Positions 41,859 to 51,453 of a stretch of 64,000 nucleotides of DNA are shown here, piece after piece. Source of the stretch: Martinezella lusitana (GTDB taxonomy: Bacteria > Pseudomonadota > Alphaproteobacteria > Rhizobiales > Rhizobiaceae); the NCBI RefSeq assembly GCF_900094565.1, contig NZ_FMAF01000008.1, positions 1 to 64,000 of the forward strand, in the 5' to 3' direction. The stretch's first letter is position 1. Each line of letters begins with the position of its first letter. Under the pieces are notes generated by a model. The model had not been told where the DNA came from, ran no database searches, and saw nothing but the letters and a program-made list of their open reading frames with translations. The translations under genes and the position numbers were made by a program.

Positions 41859-42785
41859 TCAGAGCCCGATCTCATGCGCCCAAGGCGGGTTTGCGCCGGC
41901 GCGCGATACGGTAACTGCCGCAGCCTTGGCGCCCAAAGCCAGGGCATGCTGCAATGCCTTCTCATCGAGCGCGGCAACCTGCGCCTTGGTCAGCAGGCCA
42001 TTCATCTTCAGCGACGCCAGGATGCCTGCGTCGAAGGTGTCGCCTGCCCCGACCGTATCAACGACGGTGACGCGCTCGCTCGGCACGGAAACCTTCAGCG
42101 ACTTCGTGTAGCCCGTCGCGCCCTCGGCACCCTTGGTGACGACGACCAGCTTGGCGCCCTGGTTCAGCCAATGCGCAGCCAGCTCATCGTGATTGCCAGC
42201 AATGCCGAACCATTCCAGGTCCTCGTCAGAGAATTTCAGGATATCGGACATGGCGGCCATGCGGCTGATGCGGCCCATATGCGCCTGCTTGTCCTTGATG
42301 AACCCCGGGCGGATGTTCGGATCGAGCGAGATGACCCGGCTTTGATATTCGCGCTTCATCAGCGCCTCGTAGGTCTCGCCGCACGGGTTGGGGATCAGGC
42401 TGATTGCACCGAAATGCAGGGCTTCGCAATCATCGCCGAGGGTCGGCAGGTCGGCTTCGGTGATCATGCGACCGGCAGAGCCCTCATCGTAGAAGGCATA
42501 GGTAGCCTGGCCGTTGACGAGCTTGACGAAAGCGATCGTGCTCGGACGGGGAGCGATGGCACAATAGCTGTAATCCACCTTGGCGGCCGCAAGTGTCTCG
42601 CGCAGGATATCGCCCATCATGTCGTCGGCGATGCCGGTGAAGAAACCCGTGGGAACGCCGAGGCGGCCGAGCGCAATCGCGGTGTTGAAGATCGCGCCGC
42701 CGGCATAGGGGGCAAAGCCCTTTTCGCCCTGCGTCGTCTCCCGCGGCAGCATATCGATCAAAGCTTCGCCACAGCACAATATCAT
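41859..42785 (-). CDS. frk: Fructokinase (PfkB family)
   Basis: Product of 308 residues. N-terminal ILCCGEALIDMLP and GGAIFNTAIALGRLG, and the C-terminal ATP site DTVGAGDTFDAG with the catalytic Asp. It phosphorylates fructose to fructose-6-P, the step after uptake by the frc transporter encoded 6 kb downstream. Confidence 0.92.
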   Translation of the reverse strand: MILCCGEALIDMLPRETTQGEKGFAPYAGGAIFNTAIALGRLGVPTGFFTGIADDMMGDILRETLAAAKVDYSYCAIAPRPSTIAFVKLVNGQATYAFYDEGSAGRMITEADLPTLGDDCEALHFGAISLIPNPCGETYEALMKREYQSRVISLDPNIRPGFIKDKQAHMGRISRMAAMSDILKFSDEDLEWFGIAGNHDELAAHWLNQGAKLVVVTKGAEGATGYTKSLKVSVPSERVTVVDTVGAGDTFDAGILASLKMNGLLTKAQVAALDEKALQHALALGAKAAAVTVSRAGANPPWAHEIGL

Positions 42786-42862
42786 TCCGACCTCCCAAAG
42801 AGCGCGTCTGTCATGTCCAGTCTCATAAATCGATTAGATAAATTCATGGCAAAAGCAAAGCA

Positions 42863-43561
42863 TCACTTTTTGGGAAGCTCCGAAACGCCGCCATTCCGTC
42901 CCGACCAGGCAAGCGGCGCGTTGAGAAAGGCTTCGACTTCCTCGAGCGTCTTGTCGTCGAACAGGTTCTGTTCCCTGGCGACAGCAAGCACATCCCGCCA
43001 GGTGGCGATATGATGCAGGCGGACCTTGCCGTTGGCAAACCGCTCCTCGGCTTCGGGGAAGATATCATAATAGAACAGCGCCATGCCGTGCTCGACGATG
43101 CCGCCGGCGGCGCGGATGGCATCGATGAAGGTGAACATGCTGCCGCCGGCCGTCGTCAGGTCCTCGATGACGAGCACGCGGGCGCCGTCGGGCATATGGC
43201 CTTCGATCTGCGAATTACGGCCATGGCCCTTCGGCTGCTTGCGGACATAGATCATCGGCAGGTTCAGCCGCTCGGCCAGGAAGGCAGCGAAGGGAATGCC
43301 AGCGGTCTCGCCGCCGGCGACGCAATCGAACTGCTCGAAGCCGGCATTGCGGACGATGAGGCTGGCGGCGAAATCCATGACCGTCGAGCGGATGCGCGGA
43401 TAGGAGATCAGCTTGCGGCAATCGATATAGACCGGGCTCGCCATGCCGGAAGCCAGCCTGTAGGGCTTGTCGGCGCTGAAATGCACCGCCTTGATCTCCC
43501 AAAGCATCCTGGCCACCAACTCAGCCATGACGGCGCGATCGGAAAAAGTCATCTGGGTCAT
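42863..43561 (-). CDS. pyrE: Orotate phosphoribosyltransferase
   Basis: Product of 232 residues with the PRPP-binding motif ARVLVIEDLTTAGGS and the flexible loop KQPKGHGRNSQIEG. It converts orotate to OMP in pyrimidine synthesis. pyrC lies 3 kb away in the same direction but with unrelated genes between. Confidence 0.93.
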   Translation of the reverse strand: MTQMTFSDRAVMAELVARMLWEIKAVHFSADKPYRLASGMASPVYIDCRKLISYPRIRSTVMDFAASLIVRNAGFEQFDCVAGGETAGIPFAAFLAERLNLPMIYVRKQPKGHGRNSQIEGHMPDGARVLVIEDLTTAGGSMFTFIDAIRAAGGIVEHGMALFYYDIFPEAEERFANGKVRLHHIATWRDVLAVAREQNLFDDKTLEEVEAFLNAPLAWSGRNGGVSELPKK

Positions 43562-43695
43562 GCGGGCCTCCTTCGCAGCTGGAATGTTTCAGCGGCAATA
43601 GCAGCTAGCGCCAGCGGTTTCCAGACGAATAGACGGTTTTGCGTGCATCCGCCATCGGCATGGCCGGATTGCCAACATGCGGCAGTTTGGAGCGT

Positions 43696-44346
43696 CTAGC
43701 GGACTGCGCCGAGATCGGCAGGCAGCATCGCCTTGAACAGCGCAATCGCCCTGTCGCCCTCTTCCCTCTCGATCGAGATCGCATAGCGAACCGCGGCTGC
43801 GACCAGCTGCATGGTCAATCGAGCGATCCGTGCGAGTTCCATATGATCGCGCTCCGGCCAGAGACGTTGAAGGACGGCAAAAAAGGCCTGCGAATGCCAC
43901 TCCATGTCCTCGGCATCGACCTGCTGCAGCAGCTTGTCCGCCTGGGTGGCGTGCCAGATATCTCGCATCACGGGCTCGCCGAGAAACATGGCGTAGTAGC
44001 CGTCGATAATGCGGCCAAGCCCGGCCTGGAGGTCGCCGGCGCTTTTTATCGCCGCCAGCTCGTCCTCGACGCATTGGCGCCCCTGCTCGTTGAAGCGTTC
44101 GGCCAGGACGCGGATGATCGCTGTTTTATCAGGAAAATATTGATAGAGCGAGCCGAAGGACACATCCGCCTTCTCGACGATTTCTCCCATGCGCAGCGCA
44201 TCGCTGCCATTCCTAGCGATCAGCTCCGTCGCCACGGCCAATATGCGCTCGACGCGTTCGCGGCCACGCTGCTGGCTGGGGATGCGACGCGGCGTTCCTG
44301 CCTCATCCTTGCTGCGCCTGCGTCTCGCAACCGGTTCCTGCACCAT
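43696..44346 (-). CDS. TetR-family repressor
   Basis: Product of 216 residues. N-terminal HTH SQQRGRERVERILAVATELIARNGSDALRMGEIVEKADVSFGSLYQYFPDKTAIIRVL is typical; the C-terminal ligand domain is divergent. It is divergent from the NmrA-remnant/DUF1772 pair, and an 18-bp direct repeat fills the shared 99-bp gap, so it very likely represses that pair and itself. Confidence 0.9.
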   Translation of the reverse strand: MVQEPVARRRRSKDEAGTPRRIPSQQRGRERVERILAVATELIARNGSDALRMGEIVEKADVSFGSLYQYFPDKTAIIRVLAERFNEQGRQCVEDELAAIKSAGDLQAGLGRIIDGYYAMFLGEPVMRDIWHATQADKLLQQVDAEDMEWHSQAFFAVLQRLWPERDHMELARIARLTMQLVAAAVRYAISIEREEGDRAIALFKAMLPADLGAVR

Positions 44347-44382
44347 CTCATTCCTCGTTCGTCACTGTTGACAGACAATATA

Positions 44383-44426
44383 AGAGAGTTTATCACATTT
44401 CACAAATGAGAGAGTTTATCACATTT
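44383..44426. promoter_or_regulatory. Tandem 18-bp operator repeats for the TetR regulator
   Basis: Two identical copies of AGAGAGTTTATCACATTT (44383-44400 and 44409-44426) at 26-bp period in the divergent gap. A -35-like TTGACA lies just upstream. TetR dimers binding tandem sites would shut both directions. Confidence 0.65.
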
Positions 44427-44445
44427 TGAACTGGAGGAGTTCGAT

Positions 44446-44718
44446 ATGCAGATCTCAACTGTCGCCATCATCGGCGGATTGGGAAAAACCGGCGGCCGCG
44501 TCGCCGACTGCCTTGAGCCCCTTCCCGCTGAGATGACCGCCTTTGGGTTGCCACGAGAAACGACCGATCTCCCTCATGAACTCTTCACGCAGGTTCTGGA
44601 CGGGCGCAATTCGCACTTTGCGGATGGCGTTAGACAGATCCTAGGGAGGCAGCCGAAGGATTTTTCCGTTTATGCCCGCGAAACCGCCGCAACCGGCATC
44701 TGGAGTATCCAGTCATGA
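44446..44718 (+). pseudogene. NmrA-like NAD(P)-binding protein with a large internal deletion
   Basis: The first 25 codons (STVAIIGGLGKTGGRVADCLE) are the Rossmann beta-alpha start of the NmrA/SDR-a family; the last 55 (LPHELFTQVLDGRNSHFADGVRQILGRQPKDFSVYARETAATGIW) match the C-terminal end of the same family. About 200 residues between are missing, in frame. The 90-residue product cannot bind NAD(P)H or fold as the parent. A strong ribosome site (GGAGGAG) and the ATGA coupling to the next gene are kept, so it may still be translated as a leader. Confidence 0.75.
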
Positions 44719-45194
44719 CCTTTCCGATCACCAATATCGCCCTTATCATCGCGGCGCTCAGCAGCGGCCTCCTCGCCGGCGTTTACTTCGCCTTCTCGAC
44801 ATTCATCATGCAGGCCTTTGCCCGCCTTCCCGCCGACCAGGGGATCGCTGCCATGCAATCGATCAACACGACGATCGTGCGCTCGCCCTTCATCGTGCTG
44901 TTTCTGCTGACGGCCGCGCTGTCGGTGTTCGTTGCTATCATGGCGATCCTCTATTGGCGTGATGGTATCAGCATGCTGATGCTGACAGGCGCGGTGCTCT
45001 ATATCGTCGCGAGCTTTCTTTCGACCATACTGTTCAACGTGCCGTTGAACGACGCACTGGACAAGGTCGATGGCCATACGGCGGAGGGCGCGCAACTATG
45101 GTCGACCTATCTCAGCGATTGGACGCGATGGAACCATGTGCGCGCGGTGGCATCGCTACTTGCAGCTTGCGCCTTCGTGCGAGCCCTGTTCTGA
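44715..45194 (+). CDS. DUF1772 (anthrone oxygenase-like) membrane protein
   Basis: Product of 159 residues with four membrane segments (about 6-28, 54-78, 83-105, 136-158) and the conserved NVPLNDAL plus WTRWNHVRAVAS motifs of DUF1772. Its start overlaps the stop of the NmrA remnant. It is probably under the divergent TetR protein and may act in quinone or drug detoxification. Confidence 0.85.
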   Translation: MTFPITNIALIIAALSSGLLAGVYFAFSTFIMQAFARLPADQGIAAMQSINTTIVRSPFIVLFLLTAALSVFVAIMAILYWRDGISMLMLTGAVLYIVASFLSTILFNVPLNDALDKVDGHTAEGAQLWSTYLSDWTRWNHVRAVASLLAACAFVRALF

Positions 45195-45234
45195 TCAGTC
45201 GCGGTATGACAGGGCTTTTTATCGAAATGATCGA

Positions 45235-46386
45235 TTAAACTGCGTGCAGATAGGCCGCGACCTCGACACGGTTGCGGCCGTTGCGCTTCGCCTCGTAGAG
45301 CGCCTTGTCGGCTGCGCGAAGGACATCATCGAAACCGACCCCTTCGACCGTGCCGGTCGCGACACCCGCGCTGACCGTGCAGGTCAAGTATTTGTCGTCA
45401 ATGCTGATTGTTCGTGCCGCAAAAGCATCGCGCACCCGTTCGGCGACCTGCTCGGCGCGGCCGGGCAGCGTATTGTCGAGCACAAGCGCAAACTCCTCGC
45501 CGCCGAGCCGAGCCACCGTGTCCGAAGCGCGCAAGCCCGCGGATAGGTCCTGACCGAAAAATTTGAGCACGAGATCGCCGGCCGCGTGCCCATGCTGATC
45601 GTTGATCGTCTTGAAGCGATCGATGTCGAAGACGATGACAGCCATCGACGGACCGAAGGAGCGGCCCCCATGGAGATCGAAAAGCGCGCGGCGGTTCAGC
45701 AGTCCGGTCAGCGCATCGGTGATCGCCTCCTGCCGGTGCAGCGCGGCCTGACGCCATTGATGCAGAGCAAGCGACAGCGCGCCGATCCCGGTCATTCCGG
45801 CAATGCAGACGGCAAGGCTGAAATCCTCCGCCCAATTATCAGGCGCATGGCCAAGCACGAGCTTACCGTCCGCGATCAACATAGCCGCGCAAAGTGCAAA
45901 GGAGATCGCGGTCAATGTGTAAAGCGCGGTAATGCCATAGAGCGGCGTGGGTGCCTCATGGCGGCTCAGCCAATATTCACGCGCCGTCAACAGCAAGAGC
46001 AGGCTGATGACGACGTTCTCACCGATGAAAGCCAGACCGTCATAACCGACAAGCATGGCAGACACCGACACCGCGATACCGGGGAGGCAACCAAGCAAGA
46101 AGCGAATTTTCGAAAGGCGGCGGGTGCGAAACTGGTGACCGGCCACCCAGACCGTCGCGAAACCGATGAAAAGCAACACAAAAGTCAGAACGGCGAAAAT
46201 CGGCCGCGGCCTGTCGACATAGGCGCCATATATGAAAATGCCACCCACGATAGGCACCAGGCCGGCAGAGCACGTCAGCAGAAAAGTATCAGGCCGGCGA
46301 GAAAACCAGCTTCCCACCAATGTGACCGCTAGGCAGGTCGCGGAGACGCCGAGGGCGAGAAGGAGGGAATTGTAATCGACCAGCAT
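45235..46386 (-). CDS. Membrane-bound diguanylate cyclase
   Basis: Product of 383 residues. Six to eight hydrophobic segments in residues about 5-205 form a membrane sensor; residues about 215-380 are a GGDEF domain with an active-site RLGGEEFALVL. The inhibitory I-site RxxD (RASD) lies five residues before GGEEF, so product feedback is expected. It makes cyclic di-GMP from two GTP. No EAL domain. Monocistronic. Confidence 0.93.
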   Translation of the reverse strand: MLVDYNSLLLALGVSATCLAVTLVGSWFSRRPDTFLLTCSAGLVPIVGGIFIYGAYVDRPRPIFAVLTFVLLFIGFATVWVAGHQFRTRRLSKIRFLLGCLPGIAVSVSAMLVGYDGLAFIGENVVISLLLLLTAREYWLSRHEAPTPLYGITALYTLTAISFALCAAMLIADGKLVLGHAPDNWAEDFSLAVCIAGMTGIGALSLALHQWRQAALHRQEAITDALTGLLNRRALFDLHGGRSFGPSMAVIVFDIDRFKTINDQHGHAAGDLVLKFFGQDLSAGLRASDTVARLGGEEFALVLDNTLPGRAEQVAERVRDAFAARTISIDDKYLTCTVSAGVATGTVEGVGFDDVLRAADKALYEAKRNGRNRVEVAAYLHAV

Positions 46387-46588
46387 CGTGCTCTTTCGAC
46401 GGTCTCATCATTACCGTGGAGGGATCAATGACACGCTAGCCCTCAAGGGGTATCGAATTGGTTACGGCAAATAATAAAGAAAATACATTTCAATAAAATA
46501 TACGTCTCATTTAGTGGCAAGACACGAATACTTTGACGCCAATATCACCCGTTAAATTCATTATTGCTTATATTCACCGAACCTAAAA

Positions 46589-47629
46589 TCAGGATTCAAC
46601 GTCCCAATGTAACGGGAACATCGGGTCAAAAACAGTGACCGGACCGGCCCCGGTCTCGATCTTCGACGGGAATGTCACGGCATCGGGCCGGCGCACCAAG
46701 GTGATGCTGTCTTCATTGACAGGCAGTCCATACCAGGCCGGCCCGTTCAGCGAGGCAAAGGCCTCCAGCCTGTCCAGCGCATTCTCCTGCTCGAAGACAT
46801 GCGCGAGGCAACTCATCGTGTTGATCGAAGTATAGATGCCGGCGCAGCCGCAGGCGCATTCCTTCAGCGGATCGACATGCGGCGCCGAATCCGTGCCGAG
46901 GAAGAACCTGATGTCGCCGCTCGTGGCGGCCGCGCGCAGCGCCAGGCGGTGGCTTTCCCGCTTGGCGACAGGCAGGCAATAGTAATGCGGACGAATGCCG
47001 CCGACGAGGATGGCGTTGCGGTTGATGATCAGATGATGCGTCGTGATGGAGCCGGCGAGATTGGCCTTTGCCGATTTGATGTAATTCACGCCGTCCGATG
47101 TCGTCACATGCTCCATCGTCACCTTCAACTCCGGCAGGCGCTTTCGCAACGGATCGAGCACGGTCTCGATGAACACGGCCTCGCGGTCGAAAATATCCAC
47201 CTCCGGCGTCGTCACCTCGCCATGGACGCAGAGCGGCAGGCCGACCTTCGCCATGCGCTCCAATACCGGCATTGCATTGTCGAGATTGCGCACGCCGCCA
47301 TGGGAATTGGTCGTAGCACCTGCTGGATAAAGCTTGACGGCCGTAATCAGGCCACTCGTCTTGCCCTCTTCGACATCGTCAGGGCTGGTATGTTCGGTGA
47401 GATAGAGCGTCATCAGCGGCTGGAAGCGGTCGCCGGCCGGCAAAGCCTTGAGGATGCGTTCACGATAGGCGGTCGCATCCGCCGTGGTCACGACCGGCGG
47501 CACGAGATTGGGCATGATGATGGCGCGGGCAAAATGCCTGGAGGTATCGCCGATCACGCCTTCGAGCATTGCTCCATCTCGCAGATGCAGATGCCAGTCA
47601 TCGGGACGGCGGATGGAGAGCTTTTGCAT
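46589..47629 (-). CDS. pyrC: Dihydroorotase, class II
   Basis: Product of 346 residues. Metal ligands in DDWHLHLRDG, the carboxylated Lys in AVKLYPAGATTNS, His residues in CVHGEV, MEHVTT and ITTHHLIINR, and the catalytic Asp in LGTDSAPH. It closes carbamoyl-aspartate to dihydroorotate. The start at 47629 (MQKLSIRRPDDWHLH) excludes an extension that runs through a rhizobial repeat. Confidence 0.94.
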   Translation of the reverse strand: MQKLSIRRPDDWHLHLRDGAMLEGVIGDTSRHFARAIIMPNLVPPVVTTADATAYRERILKALPAGDRFQPLMTLYLTEHTSPDDVEEGKTSGLITAVKLYPAGATTNSHGGVRNLDNAMPVLERMAKVGLPLCVHGEVTTPEVDIFDREAVFIETVLDPLRKRLPELKVTMEHVTTSDGVNYIKSAKANLAGSITTHHLIINRNAILVGGIRPHYYCLPVAKRESHRLALRAAATSGDIRFFLGTDSAPHVDPLKECACGCAGIYTSINTMSCLAHVFEQENALDRLEAFASLNGPAWYGLPVNEDSITLVRRPDAVTFPSKIETGAGPVTVFDPMFPLHWDVES

Positions 47630-47652
47630 GGACACGACCTCTGGAAATGTAA

Positions 47653-47700
47653 GCACGATCTCGTCCGAAAACGCTTCACATTTTTCGGGATCATGCTTTG
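47653..47700. repeat. Rhizobial intergenic repeat (copy near pyrC start)
   Basis: On the minus strand: AAGCATGATCCCGAAAAATG then TGAAGCGTTTTCGGACGAGATC. It matches the element at 50373 (GTGTGAAGCCGTTTTCGGAT) and shares its core with the one at 14680. Confidence 0.55.
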
Positions 47701-47772
47701 GGCTATCGCGCTTCGATAGCACCAACCGCCACCGCAAAACAATCCGCGACGGCGGTTAAATGACGGCCAGGT

Positions 47773-48405
47773 TCAGTCTTGCACGATGTCGATGGTGACA
47801 TCGGCCGGGCGGCGGTTCTCCAGGATCAGCCGGCCATTCGGCAGATCGTTGCCATAGACCTTGGCGCGGGCGGCCTCGTCGTCGAGATCATAGCCCTTCC
47901 AACGCTCCCAGAGCCGCTGCTCCAGAACCTCCATCGGCGGCGCCAGCATGATCGAATAGTCGAACATGCCCTCAAGCTCCGCCCATTTTCCCTGACTGAA
48001 CAGCAGATAGTTTCCCTCGATCACGATGAACCGGTGATCCGGCGAAACGACGCGGGCCGATGCGATGGCAATCTCGCGAGAGCGGTCGAAGACCGGCACG
48101 AGCACCTCCTGATCGGCAGCCCGCACGGCCCTGACGATATCGAGAAAGGCGCGCACGTCGAAGCTCTCTGGCACGCCCTTCCGCTTCAAAAGCCCCTTTT
48201 CGATCAGGACGGCGTTGTCCATGTGGAAGCCGTCCATCGGCAGAACCTCGGCGCTTTCGCCTTTGGCCTTCAACGCCTTGACGACGTTATCCGCCAATGT
48301 CGATTTGCCGGCGCCGGGTGGGCCGGCAATCGCCACCAGGATGCGTTTTGCGTCGCCGGCGCGCGCAATGATGTCGCCGGCAACGTCTTCGAGCGCAACA
48401 CTCAT
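47773..48405 (-). CDS. frcK: Fructose transport kinase-like protein FrcK
   Basis: Product of 210 residues of the uridine-kinase/PanK-like P-loop family. Walker A AGPPGAGKST, the PMDGFHMDN substrate motif, and FIVIEGNYLL Walker B. In Sinorhizobium the fourth gene of frcBCAK, of unproven substrate. Its start overlaps the stop of frcA (ATGA). Confidence 0.88.
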   Translation of the reverse strand: MSVALEDVAGDIIARAGDAKRILVAIAGPPGAGKSTLADNVVKALKAKGESAEVLPMDGFHMDNAVLIEKGLLKRKGVPESFDVRAFLDIVRAVRAADQEVLVPVFDRSREIAIASARVVSPDHRFIVIEGNYLLFSQGKWAELEGMFDYSIMLAPPMEVLEQRLWERWKGYDLDDEAARAKVYGNDLPNGRLILENRRPADVTIDIVQD

Positions 48406-49190
48406 GCAGCGACAGTCTCCGCCGGCGGAGCCTTGGCCCCGGTCATGAAGGCAACCGCATCCGACATGGTATAGTCCTTGGGGTTGATGACGGTCAGACG
48501 GCGTCCGAGGCGATGGATATGGATGCGGTCCGCCACCTCAAAGACGTGAGGCATATTGTGCGAGATCAGCACGATCGGCAAGCCGCGAGCCCGCACGTCG
48601 AGGATGAGTTCGAGCACCTTGCGGCTTTCCTTGACGCCGAGTGCCGCCGTCGGTTCGTCCATGATGACGACCTTCGAGCCGAAGGCGGCGGCACGCGCCA
48701 CGGCCACGCCCTGACGCTGGCCGCCGGAGAGCGTTTCCACCGCCTGATTGATGTTCTGGATCGTCATCAGGCCAAGCTCGGTGAGCTTGTCGCGGGCGCG
48801 CTTTTCCATCGCCGGCCGGTCGAGCATGCGGAACCAGGAGCCGAGGATGCCGGGCTTGCGGATCTCGCGACCGAGGAACATGTTGTCCGCAATCGAGAGC
48901 GCCGGCGACAGCGCCAGGTTCTGATAGACCGTTTCGATGCCGGCCTCGCGCGCTTCCATCGGCGACCTGAAATGGACAGGCTTGCCTTCCAGCCTGATCT
49001 CACCTTCATCGGGCGTGACCGCGCCGGAAATCGCCTTGATCAGCGAGGATTTTCCGGCGCCGTTGTCGCCGATGACGGCAAGAATTTCGCCGGGATAGAG
49101 ATCGAAATCGGCATTGTCGAGCGCGGTCACGCGTCCATAGCGCTTGACGAGGCCACGCGCGGTGAGAAGGGGTTCGCCAGTCGTGGTCAT
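48402..49190 (-). CDS. frcA: Fructose ABC transporter ATPase FrcA
   Basis: Product of 262 residues. Walker A GDNGAGKSS, signature LSGGQRQGVAVARA, Walker B VVIMDEPTAALG, His switch LISHNMPHVF. It is a single-domain CUT2-type ATPase, in contrast to the two-domain RbsA. Start at 49190, overlapping the stop of frcC; a frame to 49265 would lie within frcC. Confidence 0.92.
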   Translation of the reverse strand: MTTTGEPLLTARGLVKRYGRVTALDNADFDLYPGEILAVIGDNGAGKSSLIKAISGAVTPDEGEIRLEGKPVHFRSPMEAREAGIETVYQNLALSPALSIADNMFLGREIRKPGILGSWFRMLDRPAMEKRARDKLTELGLMTIQNINQAVETLSGGQRQGVAVARAAAFGSKVVIMDEPTAALGVKESRKVLELILDVRARGLPIVLISHNMPHVFEVADRIHIHRLGRRLTVINPKDYTMSDAVAFMTGAKAPPAETVAA

Positions 49191-50251
49191 GCCGATACCT
49201 TTCTGATCCATTGATCGATCGCGACGGCGCCGATGATCAGCACGCCCGTCAGGAGGACCTTCCACTGCGGATCGGCTCCGAGCATGTTAAGGCCCATGGA
49301 GACCACGCCGACGATCATCGCGCCGAACAGCGTGCCGAGGATCGAGCCACGGCCGCCGAAGAGCGAGATGCCGCCGATCACGGTCGCGGTAATTGCCTGA
49401 AGATTGAAATCCGTCACAGCCGAAGAAGGCGAGACCGAGCCGTTACGGCCAATCGAAACCCAGGCGGCAAAGGCCGCGATCAGTCCCGAAACGCCGTAGA
49501 CAGCGAGCAGCACCTTCTTGGTCTGGATGCCCGACAATTTCGCCGCTTCCGGATCATCGCCGACAGCATAGACATGCCGGCCCCAGGCGGTGTGATTGAG
49601 AATATACCATAGGCCCAGCACCAGGAGCACCATGGCGATGACACCGAGGGTCAGCACCGCACCACCGAGCCGGAAGCTGATGGCAAAGAAATGCAGCAGC
49701 GGCGCCTGTTCATCGACATCGGTATCGCGGATGGTTTCATTGGCCGAATAGATGAAATTCGTCGCCATGACGATATTCCACGTACCGAGCGTCACGATGA
49801 ACGGCGGCAGCTTCATGTTGGCGACAAGGAAACCGTTGAGCAATCCACAGAGACCGCCCACGATCATGCCTGCCAAGATGGCGACAGGCGTCGGCAGGCC
49901 ATAAGTGACGGCGACGTTGCCCATGACGACGGAGGAAATGACCATGATGACGCCGATCGACAGATCGATGCCGGCAGTCAGGATAACCAGCGTCTGCGCC
50001 GCGCCGAGAATGCCGACAATGGCGATCTGCTGCAGGATCAGCGTCAATGTGTAGGCGGAGAAGAAACGCCCGCCGATGGCAAAGCCGAAGATGATGATTG
50101 CCATCACCAATACGATCAACGGCACGGCGGCCGGTGTCGAATGCAAGAAATGCTGCATGCGTTTGAGAAGAGAGACATCCTGGTGCTCGAACGAGGCAAC
50201 ATTTTTGTCGCTGCCGTCGAGAACACGCTCGAATTCCTGTGCTCCGGTCAT
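49187..50251 (-). CDS. frcC: Fructose ABC transporter permease FrcC
   Basis: Product of 354 residues, CUT2 permease (BPD_transp_2) with eight to ten membrane segments and the GGISLFGGRGSILGTLFGA motif. It imports fructose, and mannose or ribose with lower affinity in S. meliloti (family knowledge). Confidence 0.92.
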   Translation of the reverse strand: MTGAQEFERVLDGSDKNVASFEHQDVSLLKRMQHFLHSTPAAVPLIVLVMAIIIFGFAIGGRFFSAYTLTLILQQIAIVGILGAAQTLVILTAGIDLSIGVIMVISSVVMGNVAVTYGLPTPVAILAGMIVGGLCGLLNGFLVANMKLPPFIVTLGTWNIVMATNFIYSANETIRDTDVDEQAPLLHFFAISFRLGGAVLTLGVIAMVLLVLGLWYILNHTAWGRHVYAVGDDPEAAKLSGIQTKKVLLAVYGVSGLIAAFAAWVSIGRNGSVSPSSAVTDFNLQAITATVIGGISLFGGRGSILGTLFGAMIVGVVSMGLNMLGADPQWKVLLTGVLIIGAVAIDQWIRKVSA

Positions 50252-50372
50252 TGTATTCCTCCGCTGCCGCGCCGAATTATACGCGGAAACCGCCGGCTGT
50301 TGAAACCGGCCGAAGCGAGAGCCCGGCCGGCGTTGATGTCAGGAAGGTGATCGCAAATCCAAGGACCGCTTC

Positions 50373-50412
50373 AGCGAAAAGTGTGAAGCCGTTTTCGGAT
50401 AAGATCACGCCA
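50373..50412. repeat. Rhizobial intergenic repeat between frcB and frcC
   Basis: GCGAAAAGTGTGAAGCCGTT followed by TTCGGATAAGATCACG, similar to the copy at 47653. Located in the 176-bp frcB-frcC gap, so it is transcribed within the operon and may modulate the ratio of binding protein to permease. Confidence 0.55.
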
Positions 50413-50427
50413 AGTTCAGGATGAGGC

Positions 50428-51453
50428 TTAGCCCCAGCACTTGGCGGTGCCTTCCTTGGTGTCGATCGACTTCAGGCCAGGGACCGGCCTGTCCGTTACC
50501 AGCGAAACGCCGGTATCGAAGAAGGACTTGCCTTCGGTCGGCTTCGGCTTTGCGCCGGTGTCAGCGAACTTCTTGATCGCCTCGACGCCGAGGGCAGCCA
50601 TCATCAGCGGATATTGCTGCGACGTCGCGCCGATCACGCCTTCCTTGACGGACTTGACGCCCGGGCAACCGCCGTCAACGGACACGATCAGAACCTGCTT
50701 TTCCAAGCCGACGGCCTTCAGGGCCTGGTAGGCGCCGACGGCAGCCGGTTCGTTGATGGTGTGGATGACGTTGATGCTCGAATTCTTCTGCAGGAGGTTT
50801 TCCATGGCCTTGCGGCCACCTTCCTCATTGCCGTTGGTGACGTCATGGCCGACGATACGTGGATCGGTTTCGTCGCCGATCTTGTTCGGATCCTTCGGGT
50901 CAATGCCGAAGCCGATCATGAAGCCCTGGTCGCGCAGCACGTCGACGGAAGGCTGCGACGGCGTCAGATCCAGGAAGCCGACCTTGGCGTCCTTCACCTT
51001 GTCGCCCAGCGTTTCCTTCGCCCACTGACCGATGAGCTTGCCAGCAAGAAGATTGTCGGTGGCGAAGGTCGCATCGGCGGCGTCAGCCGGCTCCAGCGGC
51101 GTGTCTAGCGCAATGACCAGCAGGCCCGCATCGCGTGCCTTCTTGACCGAGGAAACGATACCCTTGGTATCGGAAGCGGCGATCAGAATGCCCTTCGCGC
51201 CATCGGCGATGCAGCTTTCGATCGCGGCGACCTGGCTTTCGCTGTCACCATCGATCTTGCCGGCATAGGACTTCAGCGTCACGCCGAGTTCCTTCGCCTT
51301 GGCGGTCGCGCCTTCCTTCATCTTGACGAAGAAAGGATTGGTGTCGGTCTTGGTGATGAGGCAGGCGGATACGCCAGCGGCCTTGGCCGGCACTGCAAAG
51401 GCGACGCCGATCGCCAGAGCGGCGAGCGCGGCGGAGATAACAGATTTTTTCAT
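50428..51453 (-). CDS. frcB: Fructose-binding periplasmic protein FrcB
   Basis: Product of 341 residues with a signal peptide (ISAALAALAIGVAFAVPAKAA). CUT2 binding-protein fold (ACLITKTDTNPFFVKMKEGA, ALDTPLE, SVDGGCPGVKSV). First gene of frcBCAK. The long gap after it, with a palindromic repeat, is typical where the binding protein is made in excess. Confidence 0.92.
   Translation of the reverse strand: MKKSVISAALAALAIGVAFAVPAKAAGVSACLITKTDTNPFFVKMKEGATAKAKELGVTLKSYAGKIDGDSESQVAAIESCIADGAKGILIAASDTKGIVSSVKKARDAGLLVIALDTPLEPADAADATFATDNLLAGKLIGQWAKETLGDKVKDAKVGFLDLTPSQPSVDVLRDQGFMIGFGIDPKDPNKIGDETDPRIVGHDVTNGNEEGGRKAMENLLQKNSSINVIHTINEPAAVGAYQALKAVGLEKQVLIVSVDGGCPGVKSVKEGVIGATSQQYPLMMAALGVEAIKKFADTGAKPKPTEGKSFFDTGVSLVTDRPVPGLKSIDTKEGTAKCWG

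Noticed and set aside
46387..46588. AT-rich gap between the diguanylate cyclase and pyrC considered for an RNA gene
   Set aside because: No hairpin with T tract and no conserved motif; nothing can be supported.
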